This document shows, piece after piece, positions 25,385-37,325 of a stretch of DNA of 64,000 nucleotides (position 1 is its first letter; each line of letters opens with the position of its first letter). The stretch comes from Caenorhabditis remanei (lineage: Eukaryota > Nematoda > Chromadorea > Rhabditida > Rhabditidae), in NCBI RefSeq assembly GCF_010183535.1, contig NC_071333.1:11468587-11532586 (forward strand), written 5' to 3'. The notes beneath the pieces were generated by a model that ran no database searches, was not told where the DNA came from, and saw only the letters and a program-made list of their open reading frames with translations. The position numbers were made by a program, and so were the translations under genes.

Positions 25385-27245
25385 TTCATTCAATCGAATT
25401 TCCTCTCAAGCATCCTATATTTATATCTTCCTCAACTCTCATCAACTGAAAATGACCGTTTTTTTCTTCATCCCATCCTTCGCATCCATACCAAAATTCT
25501 TCCTCTTTTCTATATGGTTATCAAACATAAAACACTAGATGTGTAGTATGCTTGACCGATTTTTATTGTTCCATATAAAGTGATATATGTACATGTAAAG
25601 TGTCTCTTTTGTTTAGTTTTTTATTTTCAGAAATGCAGAAGCCAGGCAGATCACTGTAGTTGATTACAAATGTTGACGACTTCACTTTAATGGTGCGTCT
25701 GCACACACTTTGCGGAAATGTTGCAGATATGGTGCATACAAACAAAAAATTGTTTATATGAGTAGAATTACAATCGAACATTCTCATTCGAGTAGAATTC
25801 TTATGAGTAATGCTGATTTAAATTAGCGTAAAATACTGAAAAACTACTAGACATGCTTATACCACCTCTGAAAAGTGTTATGAAATTCAAGCCTGCTCTG
25901 TTGTGCTCTCTGCGTTTCTTTTTTGCCATCATCTATAAGTGAAACCTAGGCAACGCGTATCCTTGCACTCCCAGCATGTGACCTTTGCAAATGTAGTTTT
26001 CTTGTGAAGACATGCGTTCTGTTCAGCTAAATGCGCTTTCCATTTAGTCAAATAGGTTAAACTGTTAAAATATTAGGAATAAAAATCTAAATCTAATATA
26101 TCATCAGTTTTGCCACTGACGTCGTCCTCTAAAACGTTTCTGTCCGCGTATCTTCTTGGGCCTCTTTTGTTTTTTGGATTCGATTTGAATGAATCGTTTG
26201 CGTTTGGATTTAGTTCTTGATTTAGGACGTTTATTTGAGTGGATTGAGACTTCAAAGAAAATGATAAGTTGAAATATCTTCCCTCTTCAAAACACCATAT
26301 TCAAAGATTTCAGAAAATCGCGCTTCATTGAGTATATTTCTGTAGTGACCTTCTTGTACCATTTTAAAGTTTGTAATAAAAATTATGGCAATTTGATCTT
26401 GATTTCATTACAGAGTGGCAATTGCACATGTTTCCAGTAGTGGAATAACAATCGATGAATGTCGGAATCTCAGATATGGACGGTTTACTTGTCTCACAGA
26501 AACAACAACGATGACAGAAATATAAAATTTGGTTTCAATGCAGGTCAGATTTTTATGGAGGAACACCCTCATCAAAACTTAAAATCAGTCAGTGACAGTG
26601 GATTATCGTACTGTAACTGAGAATTTTTGAAAATATAAGTTCAGAACTCTCATTGAAACTACTGTCTCTCCAACAACTCCTCAAGATGGGCTCACAAAAT
26701 CTTACGCGTCATTACGGGTCATTTGCACGACGAAGTGAGAATATCACAATTTCACTGCATTTTTGGGGAGATTAGAGTGAGTTTTGAATTCAGTTTTTGA
26801 TAAGCGAAATGCTTAATGGAAGGGGGAAGTTCAAGAGTTAGAGAAGAAATTCTGCGTTTGAGAAATTCAAAAACGTAGCGAAATTTGACTGCTGGTCAAG
26901 ATTCCCACTGGGTTTTGAGAAGTCATTGTATGGAAATAGTCTTGGAAACTTCGTTTGAAAAATTTTCGTAAACTTTTTAGTACTATTTTTTTCATTATTT
27001 CTCGTTTTACATTTCCATCCAAATCCAATTTCAGTAAAATCTTTTTGAAATTTCTTTCGAAAAGGCCAAATCTCATCTTCCTTTTCTTAATGCCAAAAAA
27101 ACGAATCTTCACTATACAAAACCCATTTCAATCGGGATGAGTGACAATACCGTACCCCGCAATAATGACTTTTTCAAGGGCTCAAGAAGAAATAAAGCTC
27201 AAAAAAAGAAGGTTCTGCCCACTCTTTCCATTAGGACATACTCAG
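25385..27245. other. Intergenic after rhi-1
   Basis: It begins with the rhi-1 3' UTR, where ATAAA-like signals occur near 25530-25580. The rest shows no supported gene; small AT-rich open frames on both strands have no splice or domain support. Confidence 0.5.
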
Positions 27246-27249
27246 ATAA

Positions 27250-27759
27250 ATGAAAGATTTTATTGGTGCTCTTTCGAAAGATTCTGGCACGGCTTCATTC
27301 TTCAACAAGATTCATTTCAAACCAAACCTTTCCTCCACTCGTCTTTTCCTTTTTGGCGTTATGATGATTTTCACTCTTGTCCACGTTTTGCTTCTGGCAA
27401 CATCTCCAATCGTCGAATCCGCAAGCCGTGTTGAGTGCCACGTCGTTCTTGAATGTGATCCACTCACGAGCTGCTATTCGCTCAAAGGTAAGTCAGAAGG
27501 ACTAGTTGTAGTTGTAAAATTTAGATATTGTAGTATTCTGTGAGGATTTGTGCAGTCATTTCTCTATAGCTTCCATAGTAGATTCTAGACGCTCTCAATA
27601 CCTGAAAACCCTGGAAATCGAATTTCAGGAGGATTTCCATTTGTCTATGGAAATAAGAAAGAAGAAGACTGGCAAGCTGGTGGCAAGAAGTACAGCATGT
27701 TCTTGGCGAGAAATGTGGAGACCGTCCGCTGTGTTCTACTCGACAAATACGAGTTTTGA
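27250..27759 (+). CDS. Small membrane-anchored or secreted protein, family unknown
   Basis: Two exons, 27250-27487 and 27629-27759, join in phase (AAAG then GTAAGT; TTTCAG then GA) to encode 122 residues. A splice acceptor (ACTCAG) sits four bases before the ATG. Residues about 33-55 form a strongly hydrophobic stretch (FGVMMIFTLVHVLLLA) followed by SASRVECHVVLECDP. It could be a signal anchor, or a cleaved signal peptide if translation begins at the internal Met-Met near residue 37. The 60-odd residues after it carry four cysteines (VECHVVLEC, TSC, VRC) and the block FPFVYGNKKEEDW. I do not recognise the family. Codon use and clean splicing support a real gene. A role outside the cell or at the surface is inferred only from topology. 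Confidence 0.7.
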
Positions 27760-29378
27760 GGCACCGTCTTCACCTGGCTTCTTCGACAACAACACATGAA
27801 AACAAGAAGTTAAATACTACGTTCCTAAAAATACTGTCAGAAGAAGCCTATTTTATTGTATTGTAATGAATATTTTGTGTGAAGACATTGAAGCATTTGG
27901 TTGTTCAATCAAAGAGAGAAAGAGAGATGAGAAGATATGAAAGAGAAAGTAGCCAGCGGGTTCTCCTTTCTTCTTTCTCTTTAAAATCAGCTGTTGAGGT
28001 AGACCCCAAGAATCCATGGTCCTCATGTTCTGTATATGAATCTATTCATCTTTTTCTCTTTTTCTCGCGCTACTTCTTAGTCATCAATGATTGCATTGTT
28101 TACTGTTTTAGCTAGATTCATATCACAAAACAATATGATAAAATCAACACGGAGGTCTGTTATTTTCCTCTCCCAGGTCTATTCTCGTCTCTCTATTCAT
28201 TTTTCTCTTCCTCCCGCTCCTCACATCCGATCAATATCTGGGGAACTGTATACATTCGCGCTCCGCTCACATTTTCCACACTAACAGTGTACCTCTTTGA
28301 TGCGGAATGCGTGTGTGTTGCGGCACCAGTACGCGTCGCGGACACGCAACGCATAGCTATCCCTGTTCATAGAAATTCTGTGCACACCATTCCCTCTTCC
28401 TACACACCGCACTGTTTTCGCCCCTTAACAGTGGATGGTGGTTGCTAACTCTTACTCTTCCCTCTCACCTGTTGATTTTTCGATTCATCTGTCCTCTCCC
28501 TCTCTGCGCCTCTGAATTTCTCATGAATTCAGACCCGAGTAACAACTCGTTCTCTTTCGGACCTCTCCTCTCACTAGACACACACTTTTGAATGGAGGGT
28601 CCTAGTTCCATTTGAAATTCTTGGCTATGCCTGTTAACCTATTTAGTACATCTTTAGGAAGGTGGTGATTTTATTCGGACTTAACTAGGTTGGCTAGAAG
28701 ACGCGGAAAACAGATTCGAGACTATGATATCACAATTTCAAGGTTCCTACAATAGAATTGTAGAGAAATGAAGGACATTATACATTTGAAAGCATAGTCC
28801 CTGTCCTTGACGATCTGATGAAATTTTATTTGAAAAAACAACAAAGTCATGGGTTCTTATCCGTAAACATTTTGTTTTGGTAGATCCCTCTAGTTTAGTA
28901 TCCGAACCAGCAAAACATGACTTTATTTACGTTCATTAGACTCAAAATTCGTATCAACCAGCCAACTTTTTCTGAATTCTATGTAGATTTATCATTGTGG
29001 CACTCATTTCTTCAGGTTCTATTTTTCAATCTTGTTATCTATCAGCATTAGGCTAACATCTGTTGTCCGAAGTTCCATTCTCTTCCGCTATCTGCGTCTC
29101 TCATCATTTCTTTACTAATTCTTTCTTCTCTGTTATTCGTAGGGCTGGGGTGCGCGCTTTAGCGGCCAGTAGAACAGTGTTGTAGATGGACAGAGACTGC
29201 GGTCTACGGTGAAACGCAGACGGGTAGTGTGCGGCTGCGGAAAACGCGGGAGCCTTCGGTTTTTGGTAGTGTACTTGCCCACACACGTCGGTTTTCTTGT
29301 TGCTGCCTATATCAAACTGTTTCTTTCTTTTCTCGACGTTTCCGATTGTTTCAGAACACTAATGAGTCTATATTTCAG
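27760..29378. other. Intergenic upstream of spr-3
   Basis: The plus strand is pyrimidine-rich at 28.1-28.6 kb and a short GC-rich stretch lies near 29.15-29.28 kb. It is probably the promoter and outron of spr-3. No gene was recognised. Confidence 0.5.
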
Positions 29379-29386
29379 TAACAACC

Positions 29387-32300
29387 ATGCCGCCTAAGAA
29401 ACGCAAATTTGAAGAAGTCGAAAGAGGGGAACCAATTGGATCAGAGGTATGAGAACTCATTTCAAATACTTTTAAACACTTTTCAATTCTAGGGCGAATA
29501 CAAGTGCACTCTTTGTGGACAGGAATTTATCAGAGGATGCGGACTTGCAAGTCACCTTCGTAAGCATGCTCCTGTCAGCTTTGATTGCTATCACTGTGGT
29601 CATTCGAGCAAGTCTAAGCATAAACACGACAGACACGTGCTTGTTGCTCACGCCGATTACGTTCGCCGAGGCGGAATCCTTCGTGGTCCAATTATTCGTA
29701 AAGTCAAAGAAGAATTGCCAAGTGATTCCAGTGATGACGATGACATTCCGCTGCCATCAATTCCACCGGTTACAAGAAGAATGTCGGGATTGAAGAGAGT
29801 AGAAGAAGTCGTTCTCTCCCGTGACATCAAAATGGAAGAACCAGATGATTACGAAGATATACCAAACTCTTCAGTCAGAGGACCACCAGAAGCACCGCCG
29901 GACCCACTAGCACTACCAACGCCAATCGCAACACCAGCTCCAAAAGCACCAACTATGCCACAAGAAACAGCAGTTCCAGTAGCACTACCAGCACCAGTAT
30001 CGAGGCCAGTTCGAAAATCAATGCGAGCAGCAGTATCAGAAGCAGTGCCAGTCACAGTGCCATCGGTAGTACCAGTAACAGCTTCAGAAGCACCAACTAT
30101 GCCACAAGAAACAGCAGTTCCAGTGGCACTACCTGCGCCAGTATGGGGACCAGTCCGAAGAGCAGTGCGAAGATCTGAAGTATCAGTTGCAGTGCCAGAT
30201 CCAGTGCCATCATTGGTGTCAGTAACAGCTCCAGAAGCACCTATTATGCCACAAGAACCAGCAGTTCCACTACCAGCGCCAGTATCGAGGCCAGTCCGAA
30301 AATCAATGCGAACAGCAGTATCAGTAGTAGTGCCAGACACAGTGGATACAAGCAAGTTATCCATGAATGTGAAAGAAGATATGCCAGTGGAAGTGAAAAT
30401 GGAAATCGTTGAGAAAATAGTACACGCTTCCACGGTATCACCACAAGCTACACATGTTGTGAAGACGATGAAACTGGGATTGAAGCCGAGAAAGCTGTCG
30501 TTGAAGAAGGCAGCGGTGAAGAAAGCCGAGAACTTACTCAATAATGACACTGTTCCCCGTCAACGAGATGTATCTCCTGCAACACGTTTAAAGCTTCCAT
30601 TCGGATGTCCAATATGCCCAAGTCGATTCAATGTTCACCCTCGTGCGTGTTTCCATGTTTTGAGCCACCGACAGAAAAGACACTTGGCACCGACTAGCAT
30701 TAAGTTTTTCTCAAAGAAATTGGGAACAAGTCAGGAAGGATACAAAATGAAGTCCGTACCGTTCATGAGATGGAGATTGCGTTTTGACAATCGTTCGGTG
30801 GATGAGAAGAGAGCCGAACGACTGCGATACATGAAAGAAAACTTTGGTCACTCAATTTCGTCACCTAGATCAGCAGCTGCTGATTGCAAACCGGGTTGCA
30901 GCTCATCTCCCATGAGGTTAGTTTTTATAATAAGATATTAATCTTAAATGTTTTTCTTTGTTTCAGATCCAAACTCAAACCGAAATTAAAAGCAATTGCG
31001 AAGAGGAGAAAGGCTCTCAAAATGAGCAACACTAGAAATCTGTTCATGAAATGCGGCACACAATTCGGACAAAGAGTTATCTTCGAGACGTACAGCTACT
31101 ACCTCTGCAAAGATTGTCCATACGTCACTTGGAACGTTTCATCGCTTTGGCGTCACTTCCGACATCATATTCAACGTTCGATAATGTCATGGACATGTGT
31201 ATCATGTTCCTTCAGCTCTGCCAACCGAGTGAAGGTTGACCAGCATGTAAAACTGCACAAGGAAATTCCAGAAACGGATTTGGAGGTGAGTCAAATGCAG
31301 AAAGAGTAACATGAGAAATTAATCAAAGTATATTTTCAGTATTCCCATTGGCTTCGCTTTGAGCGCAGAGTCAACAGGACTGACTTGAATAAGCCGACGC
31401 CATCAAAAAAGCTTCCTACTCGCCAGTATAACTACCCAGCAGCGAATCGTACGTTGCGCAGTGCAGATCGCTCGAGCAATCAAGATATGCTAAACGGAAC
31501 TATGGAAGATCAACTGGACGACAATGTTCCGCAAACATCCAATGGAGAGGTGGCGACAACACCTAAAATAGCGTATAACACAAACCTTAAAGCAAATGGA
31601 GGTGCAAAAAATGATTTTGAAATGTTACCACAACCAGTAAGAGCAGCTCATCAAGTGGTTACCAGAAGACGTCTATCGGCTAAAACAACTCAGCAATTGA
31701 TTGAAGAAATTCAACAATCAGATGAAGAGCCTGAACTGCAGGTTAACGGGTTACAACAACCAACTACAGTAATCGAGCACCCAACTAAAACAGTTCAACA
31801 AGCGGTTAAGCCAGCAGGACAAACTACAGAAGAAGCTCAACCTGTAAAGATTCCTGCAGAGCAACCGGCAAAATCAACTGAACAGCCGGTCAAATCGACT
31901 ACAACGTCCACAAAAACTGGAGGAAAAATGATGCAAGCCAAAACAGATCCAAAGAATTCCAAGTCAGCTGCACAATCGGCAACTGTTGCAACACAAAAAA
32001 CTGTCAAACCACCGGAGAAAGCTGTTCGACACTTGGAACAGTTGGCTGCACAACCAGAAGTCCAGCAACAGGCAGAAGAAGTACAAAAATCTGCAAAAAC
32101 ATCTCAACCGCGGAAGAAGGGTGTCAAACCTTTGAAGTCAACTGAACAGTCTGTTAAAACAGATCAGAAACCTGCAAGACAAGTTCAACAACCGGCTAAG
32201 TCAGCATCAAAGTCAGAAAATGGATCACAGCAACCGGCGAAACCAGCTGAACAAAAATCTGTTCTAAAAAAAGAAGCTCCGAAGTTGGCTCAAGTAGATA

Positions 32301-33611
32301 ATCTTGAGAAAGCAGCTGAAGTTAATTCCCAACAGGCTGCTAGCTCCAATTCTACTCAAAAAAGTAAAAGAGCATCTCAATCAGTCCGTTTTCAAGAGTC
32401 TCCATCATCCACCTCGCCGGCTGATGTCAAAGGTTTTAAACCGGAGGAATATTTGTCCCAAATTAAGACAGTGCCATCAACAGTGGTTCAATCGGTTGCA
32501 GTGAGCCAACCGAAGTCAATTGTGAAAAGTCAAGCTCAACCACTGGAAAAACCTAATATTTCTTTCACTGCTCGACGGGAGCCTATTTTCAAATTCACTC
32601 CATTGAATTCATCTGCTTCGTGTGCTGGCACGTGGAGTTCTACTGCATTCAGCTCTGCTACATCAACAGTCCGTTTTAATTTTGATTACAAAGCTCCAAG
32701 AGATGATCCCACAGTCATAACAGCACCAACATCAAGCTTAGAAGCAATCACAATGATGAATTTGCAGAAAATTGTTACCCCAAAAGAATCTAAAGACTCT
32801 AATAGTATGCCAAGACGCGAAGGATCTAGAAAGCGATCAATTGATGACGACGATGACTCTTCCGACCGATCCACACCTTCCTCTCATGGTGATTCAATCC
32901 AATCAACCTCTTTATCGCAACAAACTTCACAATCAACTTCTCCTCCATCATCTCCAGTCGATATTCCCCATTATCGAAAGGAATTAGTGAAACCGAGATA
33001 CGAAGATTTTCTCTATGTGAAGCCCGTGTACCCGGATTTCCAAAAAGAGCGACACCCATTGGATGCAAATGGAAGGTATCAAGTGGCCATGCGAGAATAT
33101 GAGAAAGCTCTGGAAATTCGACAAAGACAAGGCAGTCTCATCCCAGTTAGTGACGATCAATTCAAGACTCCACTTCCAGTGACGGCAGATACTTTTGCTC
33201 CACACAGACCAAGAGAATATCTAATGAGAGAGTTTGCAATTGAAAGTAGGTTTTATTTTATAGCTTATTATTAGTATTATTATTATATATTTTATCTCCA
33301 CTTCTGTTTCAGGATCTCGTCGCTGTGCGGATTGTCCATTTAAGGAAGACAACTTGGAGCGATTCCGCAAACATCGGGATAAGCATCTCTTGCCAGGACG
33401 TCACAAATGCAAAGAATGCAACTACTCTTCTTTCGACTATCATCAAGTTCAAGAGCACATGTTTGTAGATCACTATCTGAGTGATATCAAGCTATTGGAA
33501 GGACTTCCATCGTCGGATGAAGATGACTACTCACCTCCACCACAGCGTAAGCCAAAGGCCAAGAAGAAGACGGGCGGCAGAAGAAAGAGAAGACGCCGTA
33601 CTGACTATTGA
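29387..33611 (+). CDS. spr-3: C2H2 zinc-finger protein, SPR-3 type (REST-like)
   Basis: In C. elegans SPR-3 is a nuclear C2H2 protein, compared with vertebrate REST/NRSF, that represses presenilin hop-1 with the SPR-1 (CoREST)/SPR-5 (LSD1) group. Exons are 29387-29446, 29493-30916, 30967-31285, 31340-33245 and 33313-33611, 4008 nt, 1335 residues, with all phases matching. There are seven fingers: KCTLCGQ (residue about 24), DCYHCGH (about 49), GCPICPS (about 390), LCKDCPY (about 541), TCVSCSF (about 570), RCADCPF (about 1241) and KCKECNY (about 1267). A basic N-terminus (PPKKRKF) and C-terminus (GGRRKRRRR) look like nuclear signals. Residues about 174-305 are three tandem units of about 48 residues rich in Pro, Val and Ala. 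Residues about 610-1230 are low-complexity Gln/Lys/Pro/Ser. From memory, the C. elegans protein has seven fingers but is roughly half this length. A splice acceptor lies 8 nt before the ATG. Confidence 0.85.
29946..30345 (+). repeat. Coding tandem repeat in spr-3, three units
   Basis: Units start at 29946, 30090 and 30237, a period of 144 and then 147 nt. Each encodes a variant of APTMPQETAVPVALPAPV followed by RPVRKSMR-like residues. The third unit is slightly shorter. Every indel is a multiple of three, so the frame is kept. Confidence 0.85.
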
Positions 33612-34040
33612 TCGGCTTCGAACATCTTTTTTTCCAATCATGTTGTTTTACTCTGTTCTCACCCAAACTCACTTTACTGTATTATTTTCATGCTTAAGCT
33701 TGGATTGTTACTTGTTTTTATGTTTTTAAATTTTAATTCCCAGTTTTTCCCTGATTCTCTTTTTCCTCTTTGTTTTTAACTGATTATATTTTTATGCCAT
33801 TACATTATTCCTACACAATCCCGGAGGTAATTATTTCCATTTTCCGAATGCTCATCCATTTGTCATAGTATTCACCCATATTGTCACTTTCCAAGGTACC
33901 TCTGTTGAACATGTCCCATGATACATCTCTGACACCATTCCCCCGGCTTTCTGATTAAAGGTTTCTGAAAATTGCTCTTTCCTCCGAAACGTTGCCTTTT
34001 CCACATCACTCGATCAATTCTTGACTAGTATTGCTGATGA

Positions 34041-34046
34041 AATAAA
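34041..34046 (+). terminator. Probable spr-3 poly(A) signal
   Basis: AATAAA about 430 nt after the spr-3 stop. It is the first exact hexamer I see downstream. Confidence 0.45.
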
Positions 34047-34775
34047 CCTGATGACACTGTTATTCTTTTTTTCAGGTATACCACGGTGAATGCTCAGTTG
34101 TTCATTCAAATGTTGATGAAAATTACAACAACCATGGTTATTCGTGATTTTACATCTCAAAAAGTGACGGTATGAAAATATAAACTGACACGGAATATTG
34201 TTTTTTTCATTTTCTGAAACACCATTAGTATTGTTGTTCAGTTTTATTATCAGTTGTGAGGGAAATAGTCTTCAACAACAATTTGTCATTGGAAAGCATA
34301 TTTCATTATTGGAGCAGCATTTATATTGCTCTATTGTCGTAAGTTATGATGTTTAGTCCGCAATTCGTTTTGCAATCTGCAAGCACACGCGGTGTCAAGA
34401 TGAGGACACATAAATTCTTCCGAAAAATCTGCAGAATAACTTTATTGCACTTCAATTCTTTTACGGCTGAAAAACAATATTTTGCATGTTGCAAACAGCA
34501 GAAAAAAAATTATATTGAAACAGAGTTAGTAAAGAAGTGTTCTGCATGATGGAATTGATGATTCTCAAAAAACAAGAAATATAGAAAACGGATCACTGAA
34601 TTTGGAGTTTTTCGGTTCTGTACAACAATCTTTTTGAAAAAGAGAAGTCTAAAATTTACCAAAAATTATTTTAAGTGAAGATTTGTTCTTCAGAGTTCAA
34701 TCAAGTAGAAAAAGTATTGCCAATTTGGGTGTTTCAATCAGATGTAATATATTCGATAAACCAAGTAAAGAAGCC

Positions 34776-34781
34776 TTTATT
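34776..34781 (-). terminator. Probable poly(A) signal of the TOM1-like gene
   Basis: AATAAA on the minus strand, about 120 nt after the stop codon at 34899. Confidence 0.6.
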
Positions 34782-34898
34782 ACACAGGTAACAAAGTAAA
34801 TATAGATCGAATAAATAAGAATATTTGGAAGCGGACAGGGAATGGGAAAAAATCAATATTCACAACATTACAGAGTAGTCGGCCGATGGTTTTACAAT

Positions 34899-37309
34899 TT
34901 ACAATTTGTCGTTCTCCTCCTGCTCTTTGGTTTCTAAAAAATAAATAAAATTAGTTAGCGAATCTGATGATTGAAAACTTACTCTTCTCGCTTTGGGTTG
35001 CGAGCCACTTTTCCATTTCTTTGGCTTCGTCCTCAGTTGGAAGCTTGTTGCTTACGGCAGCAGCCAATCCGACATCAGTTTGCGGCTCAGCGTTAGCTTT
35101 GTAAGCGTCTTGAGAAGTAGAAGCGCTGGATGGACCTCCGCTGGCAGCGGTGACTTCTAAAAAACGTCGTTTTTTAATTGTTACAGGCACTCTCAAACAT
35201 ACTGAGAGCTGAAAGTTGGTCTCCAAGAGACTTTCCGTCTCCCATGTCAATCAAGTCGCTTGTTTCAGCAGCTTGCTTCTCGCCATCGCGGTTAGAGATG
35301 AAGCGCTCGTACTTCTCAAACACACTGTTCAGCGAGTCGTTGACCATGAGGAGCTCGTCTGAAATTTGAAAATGTATTGGGATTTCATATTATAAAACAA
35401 CTCACAAGTGACCTCCTCATTATTAACATAGCGGATCAAGTCCAAGACACGCTGTTGCATTTGTCTACAACCATCGTTGAGATCCGAGAGCAGTTGGAGC
35501 TCATCGGCAGTCTCCTTGCGTGGAACGACGTCGGTGAGCGTCTCACGGAACACTTTGACGTTCTGGTTAACGACATCAAGATCAGCACGCAACTTGGTCA
35601 ACTGAGCCGGAGTTGCTGTTATTGGCTCTTGCCCTTGCTCGCGGATGGTGATGACATCGTAAGTCTGCAATTATGTTCAATAGTTGGGAAATTCTTGACA
35701 GTTCTCTGAAAAGATACTGAACAATTCACAAAACAATATGTACCGGGTTGACGACTTGTGAATAACTGCGTTGTGCCGGCTGAGCAGCTTGTTCTGGTAC
35801 TGGGGCATCCAAAGTTGGTGGTGGTGGCTGGGTGAAAACCGTCTGAACATACGATGCATACACCACAACATTTAGAACACTGAACGTTTGTACTTACGCG
35901 CTTCGGAGTCTTGATTGGAGCAAGAGTGTCCAAGTCAGCAGCTGGGAACTCAACTCCCTTACTCTTGAGATCGTCATAAGTCTGGACAACTCCTGCAAGA
36001 GTTGGGTCTCCTCGGAAGGCATCCGCCCATGCCTGAAAATATAATTTTAGTGACCGGAAAAAAATTGTGACACGTGGCTCTTGTTAAAAGTGTATAGATG
36101 TACCTGAACAAGACTTAAAACACGCTCCTGAATTATCTGCGGAGCATCGAATTTTGGGCCAATCAGCTTGATGAGATCTTGAACGAAGTCCTTGTTGCAC
36201 ACCAGGACGTGGAACTGATGATTGCAGTTCTTGACAGCAGTTTCCAACACAGTCAAGGTGTACATCACGACGGCGTTGTTTTTAGACATAGCATTATGAA
36301 GACGTTTCTTGATGGCACGAACAGCATCGCGTGGGCTGAAATAAACTTAGATTTCTTTCCAGCTCCTGATTTGGTTTCATACCCCTCCTCGGTTCCATTG
36401 ATGAAGTCGCAAATCTCCATGTTGAGTCCCCAATTCTCAGTTGCCAACAGGTTCGCATCGGTGGCCAGTTCTGAAATTAGTTGATTGTTTCATTATTATT
36501 CTCAAGACTTTCTCTCTCTCCCCCTATGTTCTGTCTTCTTCTAATCTACGTGCAACAATGCATCCCTCCTAAATCTTCACTTTCTCATCCACTTCCTTCT
36601 TTTCCATGTTTTTCAGTTCCTCTTTCACAAGTCGACGTGTCACTATTAGAGGGCGCTGTCCGTCTTTTCTCTCCCGAATACAACTTGTCTCCTCGACGGA
36701 AACCGGTTCATTGGTGAGATGAGAGAATGAAGGCCTACCGGTGGTGCTTGGACTGGTCACTCTAGTCGACGTGTAATTTCGCATGCGAACGTGCCACCAC
36801 AATATCCGTAATAATCCGGATCCATCTTTAGATGCGTTTTCTCAACCTTACTTCGCATAAGAAATAACGCATAATTGTGACGGAAAGAACTGGCCGTTTG
36901 CAATTTACGGAGAACAAAATATGGGTGATTCTTGGATGAATAAGAAGAGGAAGCATAAGAGGTGCGATTTGACAATAAAGGCTGTTTAGTAATTTTAGTT
37001 CGATAAGGATGTTTTTAAAGCTTCACCTAGATGATCAAGTGTTATATGTTACTCGTCTTAAGTATCCCTCTCTGCTGTTTGGCGCGGTGGTCCGTGACCT
37101 AAATTGAACTCTCAACGACTATTTACGGGTATTCCGCATATTCTATGTTCCATGACTTCTTTCCCAAAAAAAAACATACCGATCTTTCTTCCGACGGCAG
37201 TCGCAAATGGGTTTCCTTGGAAGAAGTCGGACACAGACTCTCCAACCTTGGCGACGGTCTCACGGGCGCTCTCAGCAGCCTTCGAAACTTGCTCGGTGAC
37301 GTTACTCAT
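34899..37309 (-). CDS. TOM1/TOM1L-family VHS-GAT endosomal adaptor
   Basis: This is the homologue of C. elegans C07A12.7. TOM1 proteins bind ubiquitinated cargo and Tollip/clathrin on endosomes. Exons: 37309-37180, 36470-36383, 36335-36104, 36032-35898, 35842-35744, 35664-35406, 35358-35203, 35156-34983 and 34933-34899. They total 1308 nt and 435 residues, closing in phase. The VHS domain covers about residues 30-165 (GNPFATAVGRKIELATD, NWGLNMEICDFIN, GPRDAVRAIKKRL, NCNHQFHVLV). A Pro-rich linker (FTQPPPPTLDAPVPEQ) precedes the GAT domain at about 240-330 (LRADLDVVNQNVKVFRETL, CRQMQQRVLDLIRY). DLIDMGD near residue 360 resembles the clathrin-box segment of human TOM1. The tail is shorter than in vertebrates. 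I avoid the symbol tom-1, which names tomosyn in worms. A splice acceptor lies one base before the ATG. Confidence 0.92.
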
Positions 37310-37325
37310 TCTGTAATAAACTTTA
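37305..37325 (-). other. Splice acceptor ahead of the TOM1-like start
   Basis: GTTTATTACAG on the minus strand ends at 37311, one base before the ATG. It is a probable spliced-leader site. Confidence 0.6.

Larger units (their letters stand above)
33612..34898. other. Convergent intergenic spr-3 / TOM1-like
   Basis: It holds the 3' UTRs of the two convergent genes. No further gene was seen. Confidence 0.6.

Noticed and set aside
29849..30550. 233-codon minus-strand open frame
   Set aside because: It is the antisense shadow of the spr-3 tandem repeat; Gly/Thr/Ala-rich because the sense strand is Pro/Val/Ala-rich.
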